NCBI GenBank assembly: GCA_012523785.1
Contig: JAAYTH010000044.1
Coordinates: forward strand, 1 to 36,367
Direction of reading: 5' to 3'
DNA from: Bacillota bacterium
GTDB lineage: Bacteria; Bacillota; DTU030
DNA: 36,367 bases
Under the pieces are notes generated by a model. The model was given only the letters and a program-made list of their open reading frames with translations, ran no database searches and had not been told where the DNA came from. Positions 1 to 8,480 of this stretch are shown here, one piece after another; the stretch's first letter is position 1, and every line of letters starts with the position of its first letter. The position numbers and the translations under genes were made by a program.

Positions 1-60
1 ATTGGTTCCCCCGCTTCTTAAATTAATAAGAATTCAGCGTTACTTTCTTAAGTTTGCAAA
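1..60 (-). promoter_or_regulatory. 5' part of a second ydaO-type riboswitch, truncated by the window edge
   Basis: Sequence 1-38 nearly identical to 1509-1546, i.e. the GCGGGGGAACCAAT start of the riboswitch on the minus strand. Confidence 0.65.
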
Positions 61-84
61 GCCTTTACCCTAGGTACGCTGTGG

Positions 85-113
85 AGTATAACATAGGCCC
101 AAGTGTTTTGCAA
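85..113 (-). promoter_or_regulatory. Second copy of the same SigA-type promoter, pointing out of the window
   Basis: Minus-strand TTGCAA (108-113), 17 nt, TATACT (85-90). Confidence 0.6.
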
Positions 114-240
114 ACACGCCAAATAACTAGGGGGTGGGAAATATATAGGCTCAAGCCCGGAAGGGTCTACTTATACGAACCATTCGCCCAAATTATCCCA
201 GATACTGCCCCATGATAGGTAAGACGCCATCTGGCTATAA

Positions 241-306
241 AACAGGGGATATAAGGGGAGACGGATCCCCGTTTTATTAAAAAATAGAACAGAAATCCGC
301 CCCTAG
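241..306. repeat. Interspersed palindromic repeat, family A copy 1 (diverged)
   Basis: aacagggg..gacggatccccgtttt..aacagaaatccgccccta. Confidence 0.55.
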
Positions 307-311
307 TTTCA

Positions 312-1316
312 TTACTGACTTAAAAAACTCCTCATGCTTTCAGCATCTTCCGACCCTAACCAGGCGTCTAATAATTCATCATGTTCCTTGAGGAACCACT
401 TGGCAACTTCAATATAATCTTCAGTCCCGGTTTCTTGCATAAAGGCCAGGGCTTCTGATGTTAGGGCACTTGAGGTTTTATATTTACGAAGGAATTCTAT
501 AAACTCTTCATTGTCTTCATTATCGGCAAAATTATTACTGGCACTTATGGTTACCCGCATTGGGGGTACCTCGCATTCGCCCTTTAGGTAAAGTTCCTCC
601 TCATAGGGCTCATCTTCCAACAATACCATGTCATACATACCCAGTAGCCAGGTGGGTTCCCAATAATAGGCGGCAATAGGTTCGCCCTTGTCATAAGCAG
701 ACATTATAGCCGTCTGTAGGGCCGGATCAGAACCGGGCCTAAAGTAGATGAAATTCTCATCAAGGCCAAAGAAGAGGTATTTATTGTATAAGACGTCATC
801 TATTTCCCAGCCCGGTATAGAACCATACATTCTCCCCTTGCCCGGATTTTCATCATCGGGAAATACTTCCGGATAGTCCTTCAAATCCCAGATGTACTTT
901 AGATCCGGTGCCAAAGCCTCAATGCCCCTTTCAGCATCACCTTCAATTACATATCGGGGGACATAGATCCCCTGAAAGTTGTCATCGAAATTTACACTCA
1001 ACTCCTTAAATCTACCGGCCGCAAGATCATCGGCATAGGGTTCGATATTGTCGGTCCAGCACTCCATATGCACATCTACTTCCCCCGTCAATTGGCCCTC
1101 ATACATGACGGCTGTGGTACCGGTAACCTCTTTCCAACTATAGCCGAAGATTTCTTCTGCTATTAGCCCCGCAACTGCATTATGAAACATCATACTTTCC
1201 CAACCGGCGTTGGCGAAAATAATCTCTTTACCCCCGGTATCTCCTGCACCCCCACAAGCCGTCAGGGCTAGGGCCAGAAGACTAAATAATACCACTGTAC
1301 TTACAATTTTTTTCAA
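312..1316 (-). CDS. Glycine betaine/proline-type ABC transporter substrate-binding lipoprotein (OpuAC/ProX-like)
   Basis: Lipobox LALTACGG; OpuAC-like pattern (FANAGWESMMFHNAVAGLIAEEIFGY, EGQLTGEVDVHMECW, YYWEPTWLLG); lies downstream of a c-di-AMP riboswitch, consistent with osmolyte transport. Confidence 0.87.
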   Translation of the reverse strand: MKKIVSTVVLFSLLALALTACGGAGDTGGKEIIFANAGWESMMFHNAVAGLIAEEIFGYSWKEVTGTTAVMYEGQLTGEVDVHMECWTDNIEPYADDLAAGRFKELSVNFDDNFQGIYVPRYVIEGDAERGIEALAPDLKYIWDLKDYPEVFPDDENPGKGRMYGSIPGWEIDDVLYNKYLFFGLDENFIYFRPGSDPALQTAIMSAYDKGEPIAAYYWEPTWLLGMYDMVLLEDEPYEEELYLKGECEVPPMRVTISASNNFADNEDNEEFIEFLRKYKTSSALTSEALAFMQETGTEDYIEVAKWFLKEHDELLDAWLGSEDAESMRSFLSQ

Positions 1317-1374
1317 CTTTTATACACTCCTTAATGTCTTTCCCATAGAGCTGCTGCTCATGATTTTGCCCAGC

Positions 1375-1399
1375 AAAAAGACTATGGTATACCATAGTC
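1375..1399 (-). terminator. Intrinsic terminator between riboswitch and OpuAC-like gene
   Basis: Perfect 20-nt palindrome GACTATGGTATACCATAGTC (1380-1399) followed on the minus strand by TTTTT. Confidence 0.6.
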
Positions 1400-1434
1400 T
1401 GTACCAAAATCTAAACAATTACATATCAAAACTC

Positions 1435-1550
1435 CCTTCAATCGCTTACGGGGTTAGCTGTCGGGTTAGAGCTAAGGGTGGCTCTTCAAAATGATTCACC
1501 CCAAAATAATTGGTTCCCCCGCTTCTTAAATAAATAAGAATTCAGCACTA
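1435..1550 (-). promoter_or_regulatory. ydaO-type (c-di-AMP) riboswitch, minus strand, upstream of the OpuAC-like gene
   Basis: Minus strand reads GCGGGGGAACCAATTATTTTGGGGTGAATC...CCCGACAGCTAACCCCGTAAGCG, matching recalled ydaO signatures (GCGGGGGA.CCA, GGGGUGAAUC, CCCGACAGCUAAC.CCGUA.GC) in the right order; correctly positioned 5' of the gene. Confidence 0.85.
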
Positions 1551-1738
1551 GTTTCCCAGGTTTGTAAAAACTGGACTCAGGTACGCTGTGGAGTATAACA
1601 TAGGCTTAAATCTATTGCAAAGCCAGCAAACAGGGGCAATAAGTGAAATGAGCGGTCTAGGAAATTACCTAGCCTATTTATATAAACCATTCGGCGAAAT
1701 GATTCCAGATGCTTCTCCATTGTGGGGAAAACATTCAT
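1509..1738. repeat. Direct repeat copy 2
   Basis: See copy 1 at 1-230. Confidence 0.75.
1592..1620 (-). promoter_or_regulatory. SigA-type promoter for riboswitch/OpuAC transcript
   Basis: Minus-strand TTGCAA (1615-1620), 17 nt, TATACT (1592-1597); the same arrangement is conserved in the copy at 85-113. Confidence 0.65.
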
Positions 1739-1899
1739 TGGGAAGTTAAATCAGTAGAGGGCATTGACACTTCGGCCCAGCGGATAGACCGGAAACAGCC
1801 CCCGCTGCTTTCAAACAAAGGTCCATCCCCTGTCTGACGCGGCTATCGCCGCATAGTAACCTAGTAGAAAAATCTTCGCTCCATTGGTTAAATTCCATA

Positions 1900-1928
1900 T
1901 AGACACTAGCCCAATATTCTGATATAAT
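1900..1928 (+). promoter_or_regulatory. Promoter of aldehyde oxidoreductase gene
   Basis: TAGACA (1900-1905), 17 nt, TATAAT (1923-1928); RBS aaggaggg before ATG 1962. Confidence 0.6.
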
Positions 1929-1961
1929 GGAAGAGACAATATCTTCAAAAGGAGGGACGAA

Positions 1962-4682
1962 ATGTTAATCAAGAGGACTGTCAATCTCAATGGTGTGAAG
2001 AAAGTTATGGTAGCCGACCCGGAAACCTCATTGGCTAAGGTGATAAGGGAACAGTTGGGCCTTACGGGAACTAAGATCGGCTGTAACCAGGGTCAATGTG
2101 GTGCTTGTTCGGTGTTGTTGGATGGTAAAGTTGTCAGATCTTGTACTTATAAGATGAAGAGATTAAAGGATGGCGCCGCTATTACTACTATTGAAGGAAT
2201 CGGTACTCCCCAAAATCTACATGCCATCCAACTAGCTTGGATCAAGCACGGCGGAGCCCAGTGTGGATACTGTACACCGGGCTTTATTGTGTCCGCCAAA
2301 GCGCTCCTGGATGAGAACCAGAATCCCACCCGGGAGGAGATCCGGGATTGGTTCCAAGCCCACCTCAATGCCTGCCGCTGCACCGGCTACATCCAATTGG
2401 TAGATGCAGTAACAGATGCGGCCAAAGTAATCCGGGGAGAAATGAAAGCGGAAGAACTGCTCTTTGAAATGCCCGCCGATGGGCGTATATGGGGCAGCAG
2501 ATATCCCCGGCCATCTTCGGTGGCCAAGGTAACAGGAACCTGTGATTATGGTGCTGACCTGGGACTGAAACTACCGGCCAATGCCCTGCACATGAAGTTG
2601 GTCCAGGCCCAGATCTCCCATGCCAACATTTTATCCATCGACACAAGGGAAGCAGAAAAAATGCCCGGAGTTTTCAAGGTCATTACCCACAAGGACGTCA
2701 AGGGCAAAAACAGAATCACCGGCCTCATCACCTTCCCCACCAACAAGGGAGATGGCTGGGACAGGCCTATATTGTGTGACGAAAAGGTATTCCAATATGG
2801 TGACGCACTGGCGATTGTCTGTGCTGATACGGAAGAAAATGCTCTTAAGGCCGTGGAAAAGGTGAAGGTGGAATTGGAACCCCTACCAGCCTATATGAGT
2901 GCTCCGGCGGCCATGGCTGATGATGCCATGGAAATCCACCCCGGAACACCCAACATCTATTTCACCCAAAAAATAGCAAAGGGTGGAGAAACCGGCCCCT
3001 TAATGGAAAGTGCCGACGTTACGGTGGAGGGGGACTATTATGTGGGCCGCCAGCCCCATATGCCCATCGAACCGGATGTTGGCTTTGCCTATTATGATGA
3101 CGAGGGACGGCTGACCATTCATTCCAAGAGTATCGGTATTCACCTCCACCATGCCATGATTGCCCCGGGCCTGGGGGTAGAACCGGAGAAGTTGAGACTG
3201 GTACAAAACCCGGCTGGTGGCACCTTTGGCTACAAATTTAGCCCCACCATTGAAGCCCTCCTGGGGGTGGCCGCCATGGCCACAGAACGCCCGGTCTTCT
3301 TAAACTTCAACTGGCACCAACAGCTCACCTATACTGGTAAGCGCTCACCCTTCTTTGTCAACCTTAAATATGGCGCTGACAAGGATGGCAAAATCATTGC
3401 CATGGAAAACGACTGGTCCGTTGACCACGGCCCTTATTCGGAATTTGGTGACCTGCTGACCCTGCGGGGGGCCCAGTTTATGGGAGCGGGCTATGGTATT
3501 CCCAATATCCGCGGCGAAGGCAGGACCGTCTGCACAAACCATACTTGGGGCTCGGCCTTTAGGGCCTACGGCTCTCCCCAGGCGGAGTTTTCCTCCGAGG
3601 TTTTAATGGACGAATTAGCAGAAAAACTGGGAATGGACCCCTTGGAGCTAAGGTATAAGAATGTCTACCGCCCCGGTGATACAACTCCCAACGGCTGTCC
3701 TCCCGATGTCTACAGCCTACCGGAAATGATAGATAAACTCCGGCCCCTCTATAAAGAAGCCAAGGAAAAAGCCAAGGCCAAATCCACAGCCGACAAAAAG
3801 TATGGTGTCGGTGTATCCATCGGTATTTACGGCTGCGGCCTAGACGGCCCGGACAGTTCGGAGGTTTGGGTGGAGCTGACGGAAAAAGGCGTTACGGTGG
3901 GAGCATCCTGGGAAGACCACGGGCAAGGTGCGGATATGGGTACCCTAGGCACGGCCCACGAAGCCCTACGGCCCCTGGGTCTCAAACCGGAAGAGATAAG
4001 GTTGGTCATGAATGATACTGCCATTACTCCCAACACCGGCCCCGCCGGCGGCAGCCGCTCCCAGGTTATGGCCGGCCAGGCCATCAAAAACGGCTGTGAA
4101 GCACTGATTGAGGCTATGAAGAAGGAGGATGGCACCTTCAGGACCTACGAAGAAATGGTTGCGGAGGAGCTCCCCCTGAGGTATATGGGCCAATGGACGG
4201 CCATTGACTGCACCAACTGTGATGAAAACGCCCAGGGCAACCCCTTCTCCACCTATCAGTATGGCCTCTTCATGTTTGAGGTCGAAGTGGATGTTAATAC
4301 CGGCAAAGTAATGGTGGAAAAAATAACCTGTGTGGCCGATGTGGGAGTTGTGGGCAATAAGCTCCTGGTGGATGGACAGATCTACGGTGGCCTGGCCCAG
4401 GGTATTGGCCTGGCGCTGAGTGAAGACTTTGAAGATCTGGATAAACATAAGGATATGATCTCCTGCGGCTTCCCCTACATTAAAGACACCCCCGATGATG
4501 TGGAGATCATTTATGTGGAAACACCCCGGCCCCTGGGGCCCTTCGGTGCCTCGGGTGTAGGTGAAATGCCCTTGACATCCTCCCATGCTGCCGTAATCAA
4601 CGCCATTTACGATGCCTGCGGAGTCCGTATCCGGGAATTGCCGGCCCTGCCGGAAAAGGTATTGGCCGAGTTGAAAAAATAA
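1962..4682 (+). CDS. mop: Mop-type aldehyde oxidoreductase / xanthine dehydrogenase-family molybdenum hydroxylase (single-chain, 2x[2Fe-2S] plus Moco domains)
   Basis: GCNQGQCGACSVLLDG...RSC and QCGYCTPGFIVSA...ACRCTGY Fe-S motifs; C-terminal GASGVGEMPLTSSHAAVINAIYDA; no FAD domain. Confidence 0.93.
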   Translation: MLIKRTVNLNGVKKVMVADPETSLAKVIREQLGLTGTKIGCNQGQCGACSVLLDGKVVRSCTYKMKRLKDGAAITTIEGIGTPQNLHAIQLAWIKHGGAQCGYCTPGFIVSAKALLDENQNPTREEIRDWFQAHLNACRCTGYIQLVDAVTDAAKVIRGEMKAEELLFEMPADGRIWGSRYPRPSSVAKVTGTCDYGADLGLKLPANALHMKLVQAQISHANILSIDTREAEKMPGVFKVITHKDVKGKNRITGLITFPTNKGDGWDRPILCDEKVFQYGDALAIVCADTEENALKAVEKVKVELEPLPAYMSAPAAMADDAMEIHPGTPNIYFTQKIAKGGETGPLMESADVTVEGDYYVGRQPHMPIEPDVGFAYYDDEGRLTIHSKSIGIHLHHAMIAPGLGVEPEKLRLVQNPAGGTFGYKFSPTIEALLGVAAMATERPVFLNFNWHQQLTYTGKRSPFFVNLKYGADKDGKIIAMENDWSVDHGPYSEFGDLLTLRGAQFMGAGYGIPNIRGEGRTVCTNHTWGSAFRAYGSPQAEFSSEVLMDELAEKLGMDPLELRYKNVYRPGDTTPNGCPPDVYSLPEMIDKLRPLYKEAKEKAKAKSTADKKYGVGVSIGIYGCGLDGPDSSEVWVELTEKGVTVGASWEDHGQGADMGTLGTAHEALRPLGLKPEEIRLVMNDTAITPNTGPAGGSRSQVMAGQAIKNGCEALIEAMKKEDGTFRTYEEMVAEELPLRYMGQWTAIDCTNCDENAQGNPFSTYQYGLFMFEVEVDVNTGKVMVEKITCVADVGVVGNKLLVDGQIYGGLAQGIGLALSEDFEDLDKHKDMISCGFPYIKDTPDDVEIIYVETPRPLGPFGASGVGEMPLTSSHAAVINAIYDACGVRIRELPALPEKVLAELKK

Positions 4683-4716
4683 GGGGTATATAGTAGGATA
4701 AATTCTATAACATGTT

Positions 4717-4746
4717 GAATAGGGGGCTTTCCCAAGCCCCCTATTC
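4717..4746. terminator. Strong hairpin between mop and the downstream oxidoreductase (partial terminator or processing element)
   Basis: 13-bp perfect stem GAATAGGGGGCTT-tccc-AAGCCCCCTATTC with only a weak T-tract following. Confidence 0.5.
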
Positions 4747-4782
4747 TAAAATTTGGATATAACTGACAAAGGTGGTGTAGAC

Positions 4783-7074
4783 ATGGACCAAAAACAGCTC
4801 CGGGAACTGGAGGCCAAGTGTATACAAGAGGAACCACCGGAATGTACTGCCGCCTGCCCCGTTCATGTGGATGTCAAGGGCTTTATCAAAGCCCTGCGGG
4901 ATGATAATTTATCCACCGCCTTCAACATCCTGGCTAAAGCAACGGTTTTCCCCCGGATCATCGGCCATATATGCCACCATCCCTGTGAAAACCACTGCAA
5001 GAGAAGGGAAGTTGAGGCCCCTATATCTATCCATGAACTGGAAAGGTACTGTGTTAAAAATGCAGTCAGCAAGAAAAGATCCCTGCGGATAAAAAGGTCC
5101 ACCACTAAGGTGGCTGTAGTAGGAGCAGGTTTATGTGGCCTCTCCGCCGCCGTGGAACTGACCCGCAAGGGTTATCTGGTCACCCTCATCGAGGCCCGGG
5201 CTAAATTAGGCGGAAGGCTCCTCAGTTTACCCGCAGATATACTTCCCCGGGCCATTTTACAGGAGGAGCTAGAAATAATAAGCACCCTGGATATAGATGT
5301 TCTCTATAACCGAAGGATAGGATCCTTACAGGAGATCAAGGAAATAAAAAACGATTACGCAGCAGTTTTTATTGCCTGCAATGGGGTTGCTGCCGAAGCC
5401 CCCAGCACCCAGAACCCGACGACCCTAGCCACTTCCCTGGAGGGGGTATTTGCCCGGGACCCCCGGATAGCGGCGGGTTCTTTCATTGATTTCGTGGCCC
5501 AGGGTAAAAAAGCCGCCCTGTCCATGGAACGATATATCCAGAAGGTGTCCCAGGAGGCCGGGCGGGAAAGGGAAGGCCCCTTTGCCACCCGCCTTTATAC
5601 AAATACTGCTGGCCTGGAACCAATTCCAGCGGTAAAACCCCAGGACAAGCAAGGGGGCTATACCCGGGAAGAAGCCCGGAAAGAAGCCGAGAGGTGCCTG
5701 CTGTGTGAATGCCTAGAGTGTGTCAAGGCCTGTGAATACCTGCGGGCCTTCGGCTCTTATCCCAAAAGGTACCTGCGGGAAATCTACAACAATGAGGCCA
5801 TTGTCATGGGGCCCCGCCTGGCCAACAACCTCATCAATTCCTGCAGCCTCTGTGGATTGTGTAAAGAGGTGTGCCCCAATGGTTTAGACATGGGGGCGGT
5901 TATTAAAAAGGCCCGGGAAGGCATGGTTTTGAGGGGTAAAATGCCCCCCTCGCCCCACGATTTCCCCTTGGCTGATATGAACTTCAGCAATGGCCCCCAC
6001 TTCTCCCTTCTGAAAAATGCCCCCGGCACAGAAAACAGCCGCTACCTGTATTTTCCCGGCTGCCAATTATGTGCCACTATGCCCCCCTACGTGGAATTAT
6101 CCTATGATTACCTCCGCCGCACCTTTGCAGATGTGGGCTTATTCTTGGGCTGCTGCGGTGCTCCGGCCGATTGGGTGGGGCAAAGGGAACTCTTCGACCA
6201 GGCCCGGGGCAAAATTCTTCAGGGCCTCCGGTCCTTTGGTAATCCCACCCTGATATTGGCCTGCTCCACTTGCTATGATATTTTCCAGGCCCATTACCCG
6301 GAGCTGGATATCATATCCCTCTATGAGGTCTACGACCAATACGGCTTTCCCAGCGATAACCTGCTGCAGTTAAAGGGAGAAATAGCCATCCACGACGCCT
6401 GCACCGCCCGGCATGCAAATTTCCAGCAGCAGGCCATCAGAGGTATTTTGAAAAAACTCCGCCTCCCCTACCACGAATTAGCCTTCAGCAAGAATAAAAC
6501 CACCTGCTGTGGTTTTGGCGGCTTGATGACCTTTGCCAACCAGGATGTGGCCACGGCAGCCATCGACAGGCGCATTAAAGAAAGCCAGCATCCCTACCTG
6601 GTCTACTGCGCCATGTGCAAGGATAGATTTTCCTGGCGCAGCAAGGAAACCTATCATGTTTTAGACCTTATTTATGGCGGCATTTACCAGGAGGACCGGG
6701 AAAAGTTAAATACCACTAAGAACCTTGGCTTTTCCCAGAAAAGGGAAAATAGGGCCCGATTAAAGGAAAAGATGCTGAGAGACTTATGGGGTGAAGACAT
6801 GACTATTAGCGGACTATCGTATCCTTATGAGTTGGAAATCACTGCCGAAGCCCGGGAAAAGATGGAAGAACGGCTAATACTAAAAGAAGATATCCTCAAG
6901 GTAATTCATCATGCCGAAACTAGTGGCAACAAATTACTGCGGGAGGATTCCGGACACTTTTTAGCCTACTACCAACCGGTCAGTGTGACCTATTGGGTGG
7001 AATACACCCAGAAGGACAACACCTTCAAGATACACAATGTCTACAGCCATAGAATGGAAATTGGGGAGGGTTAG
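4783..7074 (+). CDS. Fe-S flavoprotein: GltD-like pyridine nucleotide-disulfide oxidoreductase fused to a dicluster ferredoxin and heterodisulfide-reductase-like CCG domains
   Basis: ECTAACPVHVDVKGFI, GAGLCGLSAAVELTRKGY (FAD/NAD), CSLCGLCKEVCPNG, LFLGCCGAPADW and TTCCGFGGL CCG motifs; start chosen at MDQKQLREL. Confidence 0.85.
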   Translation: MDQKQLRELEAKCIQEEPPECTAACPVHVDVKGFIKALRDDNLSTAFNILAKATVFPRIIGHICHHPCENHCKRREVEAPISIHELERYCVKNAVSKKRSLRIKRSTTKVAVVGAGLCGLSAAVELTRKGYLVTLIEARAKLGGRLLSLPADILPRAILQEELEIISTLDIDVLYNRRIGSLQEIKEIKNDYAAVFIACNGVAAEAPSTQNPTTLATSLEGVFARDPRIAAGSFIDFVAQGKKAALSMERYIQKVSQEAGREREGPFATRLYTNTAGLEPIPAVKPQDKQGGYTREEARKEAERCLLCECLECVKACEYLRAFGSYPKRYLREIYNNEAIVMGPRLANNLINSCSLCGLCKEVCPNGLDMGAVIKKAREGMVLRGKMPPSPHDFPLADMNFSNGPHFSLLKNAPGTENSRYLYFPGCQLCATMPPYVELSYDYLRRTFADVGLFLGCCGAPADWVGQRELFDQARGKILQGLRSFGNPTLILACSTCYDIFQAHYPELDIISLYEVYDQYGFPSDNLLQLKGEIAIHDACTARHANFQQQAIRGILKKLRLPYHELAFSKNKTTCCGFGGLMTFANQDVATAAIDRRIKESQHPYLVYCAMCKDRFSWRSKETYHVLDLIYGGIYQEDREKLNTTKNLGFSQKRENRARLKEKMLRDLWGEDMTISGLSYPYELEITAEAREKMEERLILKEDILKVIHHAETSGNKLLREDSGHFLAYYQPVSVTYWVEYTQKDNTFKIHNVYSHRMEIGEG

Positions 7075-7078
7075 TAGC

Positions 7079-7264
7079 ATGGCCCGTATTGTCTGTGCAA
7101 AATGCAATATCCCCTTGGAAAAGAGCAAGGTAACCATCTCCTATCTGGGAAACAGTTTTCCAGTGGACTTGTTGAAGTGTCCCCAGTGTAATTTGGTTTT
7201 TATCCCCGAGGACCTGGCCCTGGGTAAAATGCTGCAGGTGGAAAAGGCTTTAGAAGATAAATGA
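7079..7264 (+). CDS. Small CxxC redox/zinc-ribbon protein (DVU_1557-like)
   Basis: CAKCNIPLEKSKVTISYLG...LLKCPQCNLVF; between oxidoreductase and methyltransferase; start at MARIVCAKC. Confidence 0.65.
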   Translation: MARIVCAKCNIPLEKSKVTISYLGNSFPVDLLKCPQCNLVFIPEDLALGKMLQVEKALEDK

Positions 7265-7280
7265 AGATTGGGGATGTCCT

Positions 7281-8006
7281 ATGAGCTGCGGCAAACCTTA
7301 TGAAAACCCTCTACTCCATGCCGTAACGGGGGAAACCATCCGGCCCGGAGGGTTAACCCTTACCGAGAGGGCCCTGGAATATTGTGCCTTTCCTCCCGGG
7401 GCCCATCTTTTGGATGTGGGCTGTGGCTTGGGGGCTACGGTGGAACACCTGACGGACAAATACAAATTTGATGCCCGGGGTGTAGATCCCTCGGCTCTGC
7501 TCCTGGCCCAGAAAAAAAACCTTCGCCCTGATCTACAACTCCTCCATGGTAGGGCGGAGGATCTCCCGGTGGATACTGATAGCATAGATGGGGTCATCTG
7601 TGAATGCACCTTCTCCCTGCTGCCGGATCAAGGGCAGGCCCTGGGCGAATTTTGGCGGGTACTAAAAAATAAGGGCTTTTTAATCATCAGTGATATGTAT
7701 GTGAAAAACTTACCGGGGCCGGGACAACGGCACCCAGCAGCTGAAGGATGCTGCCTAGCCGGGGCCAAATCTATACCCGAATTTATCCTTCTCCTCCAAA
7801 GCAAGGGCTTTGAACTAATTTTTTGGGAGGATCATTCCAACTGTCTGGCGGTCTTGACGGCCAAACTGATCCTGGCCGATTTTCCCCTTAAGGAGTTTTT
7901 CCCTGGTTGGGGTTGTGACCCCGGCCCAGGCCCCGGTGAAATAGAAAAAAGGCTGCAAACCACCCGCCTGGGTTACTTTTTGCTCGGGGCCAAGAAAAGA
8001 AAATGA
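7281..8006 (+). CDS. SAM-dependent class I methyltransferase (DVU_1556-like)
   Basis: LLDVGCGLGATVEHL motif I; GVICECTFSLLPDQGQALGEFWRVLKNKGFLIISD. Confidence 0.8.
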   Translation: MSCGKPYENPLLHAVTGETIRPGGLTLTERALEYCAFPPGAHLLDVGCGLGATVEHLTDKYKFDARGVDPSALLLAQKKNLRPDLQLLHGRAEDLPVDTDSIDGVICECTFSLLPDQGQALGEFWRVLKNKGFLIISDMYVKNLPGPGQRHPAAEGCCLAGAKSIPEFILLLQSKGFELIFWEDHSNCLAVLTAKLILADFPLKEFFPGWGCDPGPGPGEIEKRLQTTRLGYFLLGAKKRK

Positions 8007-8018
8007 GGAGGTAGGGCA

Positions 8019-8480
8019 ATGTTGAATGATGATGCCTTTAGGATGTTTGAACTATATAATCAGGGTTTTACCTGTAGTCAAATCCTTCTCACCCTGGGAC
8101 TGGAAGCCCGAGGAGAGACAAATCCTTCTTTGGTCCGGGCCGTCCACGGCCTGGCCGGGGGTATTGGTTACAGTGGCAAAGTATGTGGAGCTCTGACGGG
8201 GGGTGCCTGCCTCATCGGTTTATACGCTGGCCGGGGCCGTGCTGAAGAGGAAGCAGATGAAGATTTTCGTCAAATGATAAAAACCCTGGTCCAGTGGTTC
8301 AAGGAGGAATATGGGGAAGAAAACAACAGTATCGACTGCTATGACATTCTGGGGGAAAAACCCGGCCCCCAATCCTTCACTGCCAAGTGTGCTACCATTG
8401 TCACCCAGGTCTATGAAAAGGTACAGGAGATATTAGCAGATTATAACTACCCAATGTCAGGGGGCGGGGATAATGAATAA
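8019..8480 (+). CDS. C-GCAxxG-C-C family protein (DVU_1555-like)
   Basis: GFTCSQILLTLGLE...GGIGYSGKVCGALTGGACLIGLYAGRG...C. Confidence 0.8.
   Translation: MLNDDAFRMFELYNQGFTCSQILLTLGLEARGETNPSLVRAVHGLAGGIGYSGKVCGALTGGACLIGLYAGRGRAEEEADEDFRQMIKTLVQWFKEEYGEENNSIDCYDILGEKPGPQSFTAKCATIVTQVYEKVQEILADYNYPMSGGGDNE

Larger units (their letters stand above)
1..230. repeat. Direct repeat copy 1 (promoter plus riboswitch 5' half)
   Basis: Alignable with 1509-1738; near-identical blocks attggttcccccgcttcttaaatwaataagaattcagc and aggtacgctgtggagtataacataggc. Confidence 0.75.

Noticed and set aside
1210-1494. ORF 1210..1494 (+)
   Set aside because: Overlaps the OpuAC 5' end, terminator and riboswitch on the opposite strand; no protein-like features.
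1740-1900. Possible Moco riboswitch upstream of mop
   Set aside because: The clear TAGACA-17-TATAAT promoter at 1900-1928 places this GC-rich segment upstream of transcription, and I could not match Moco RNA consensus elements.
3966-4586. 206-aa antisense ORF within mop
   Set aside because: Opposite strand of a strongly coding gene with no RBS or domain; shadow ORF from codon bias. Same judgement for 2147-2746, 3000-3542 and 3827-4135 minus ORFs.
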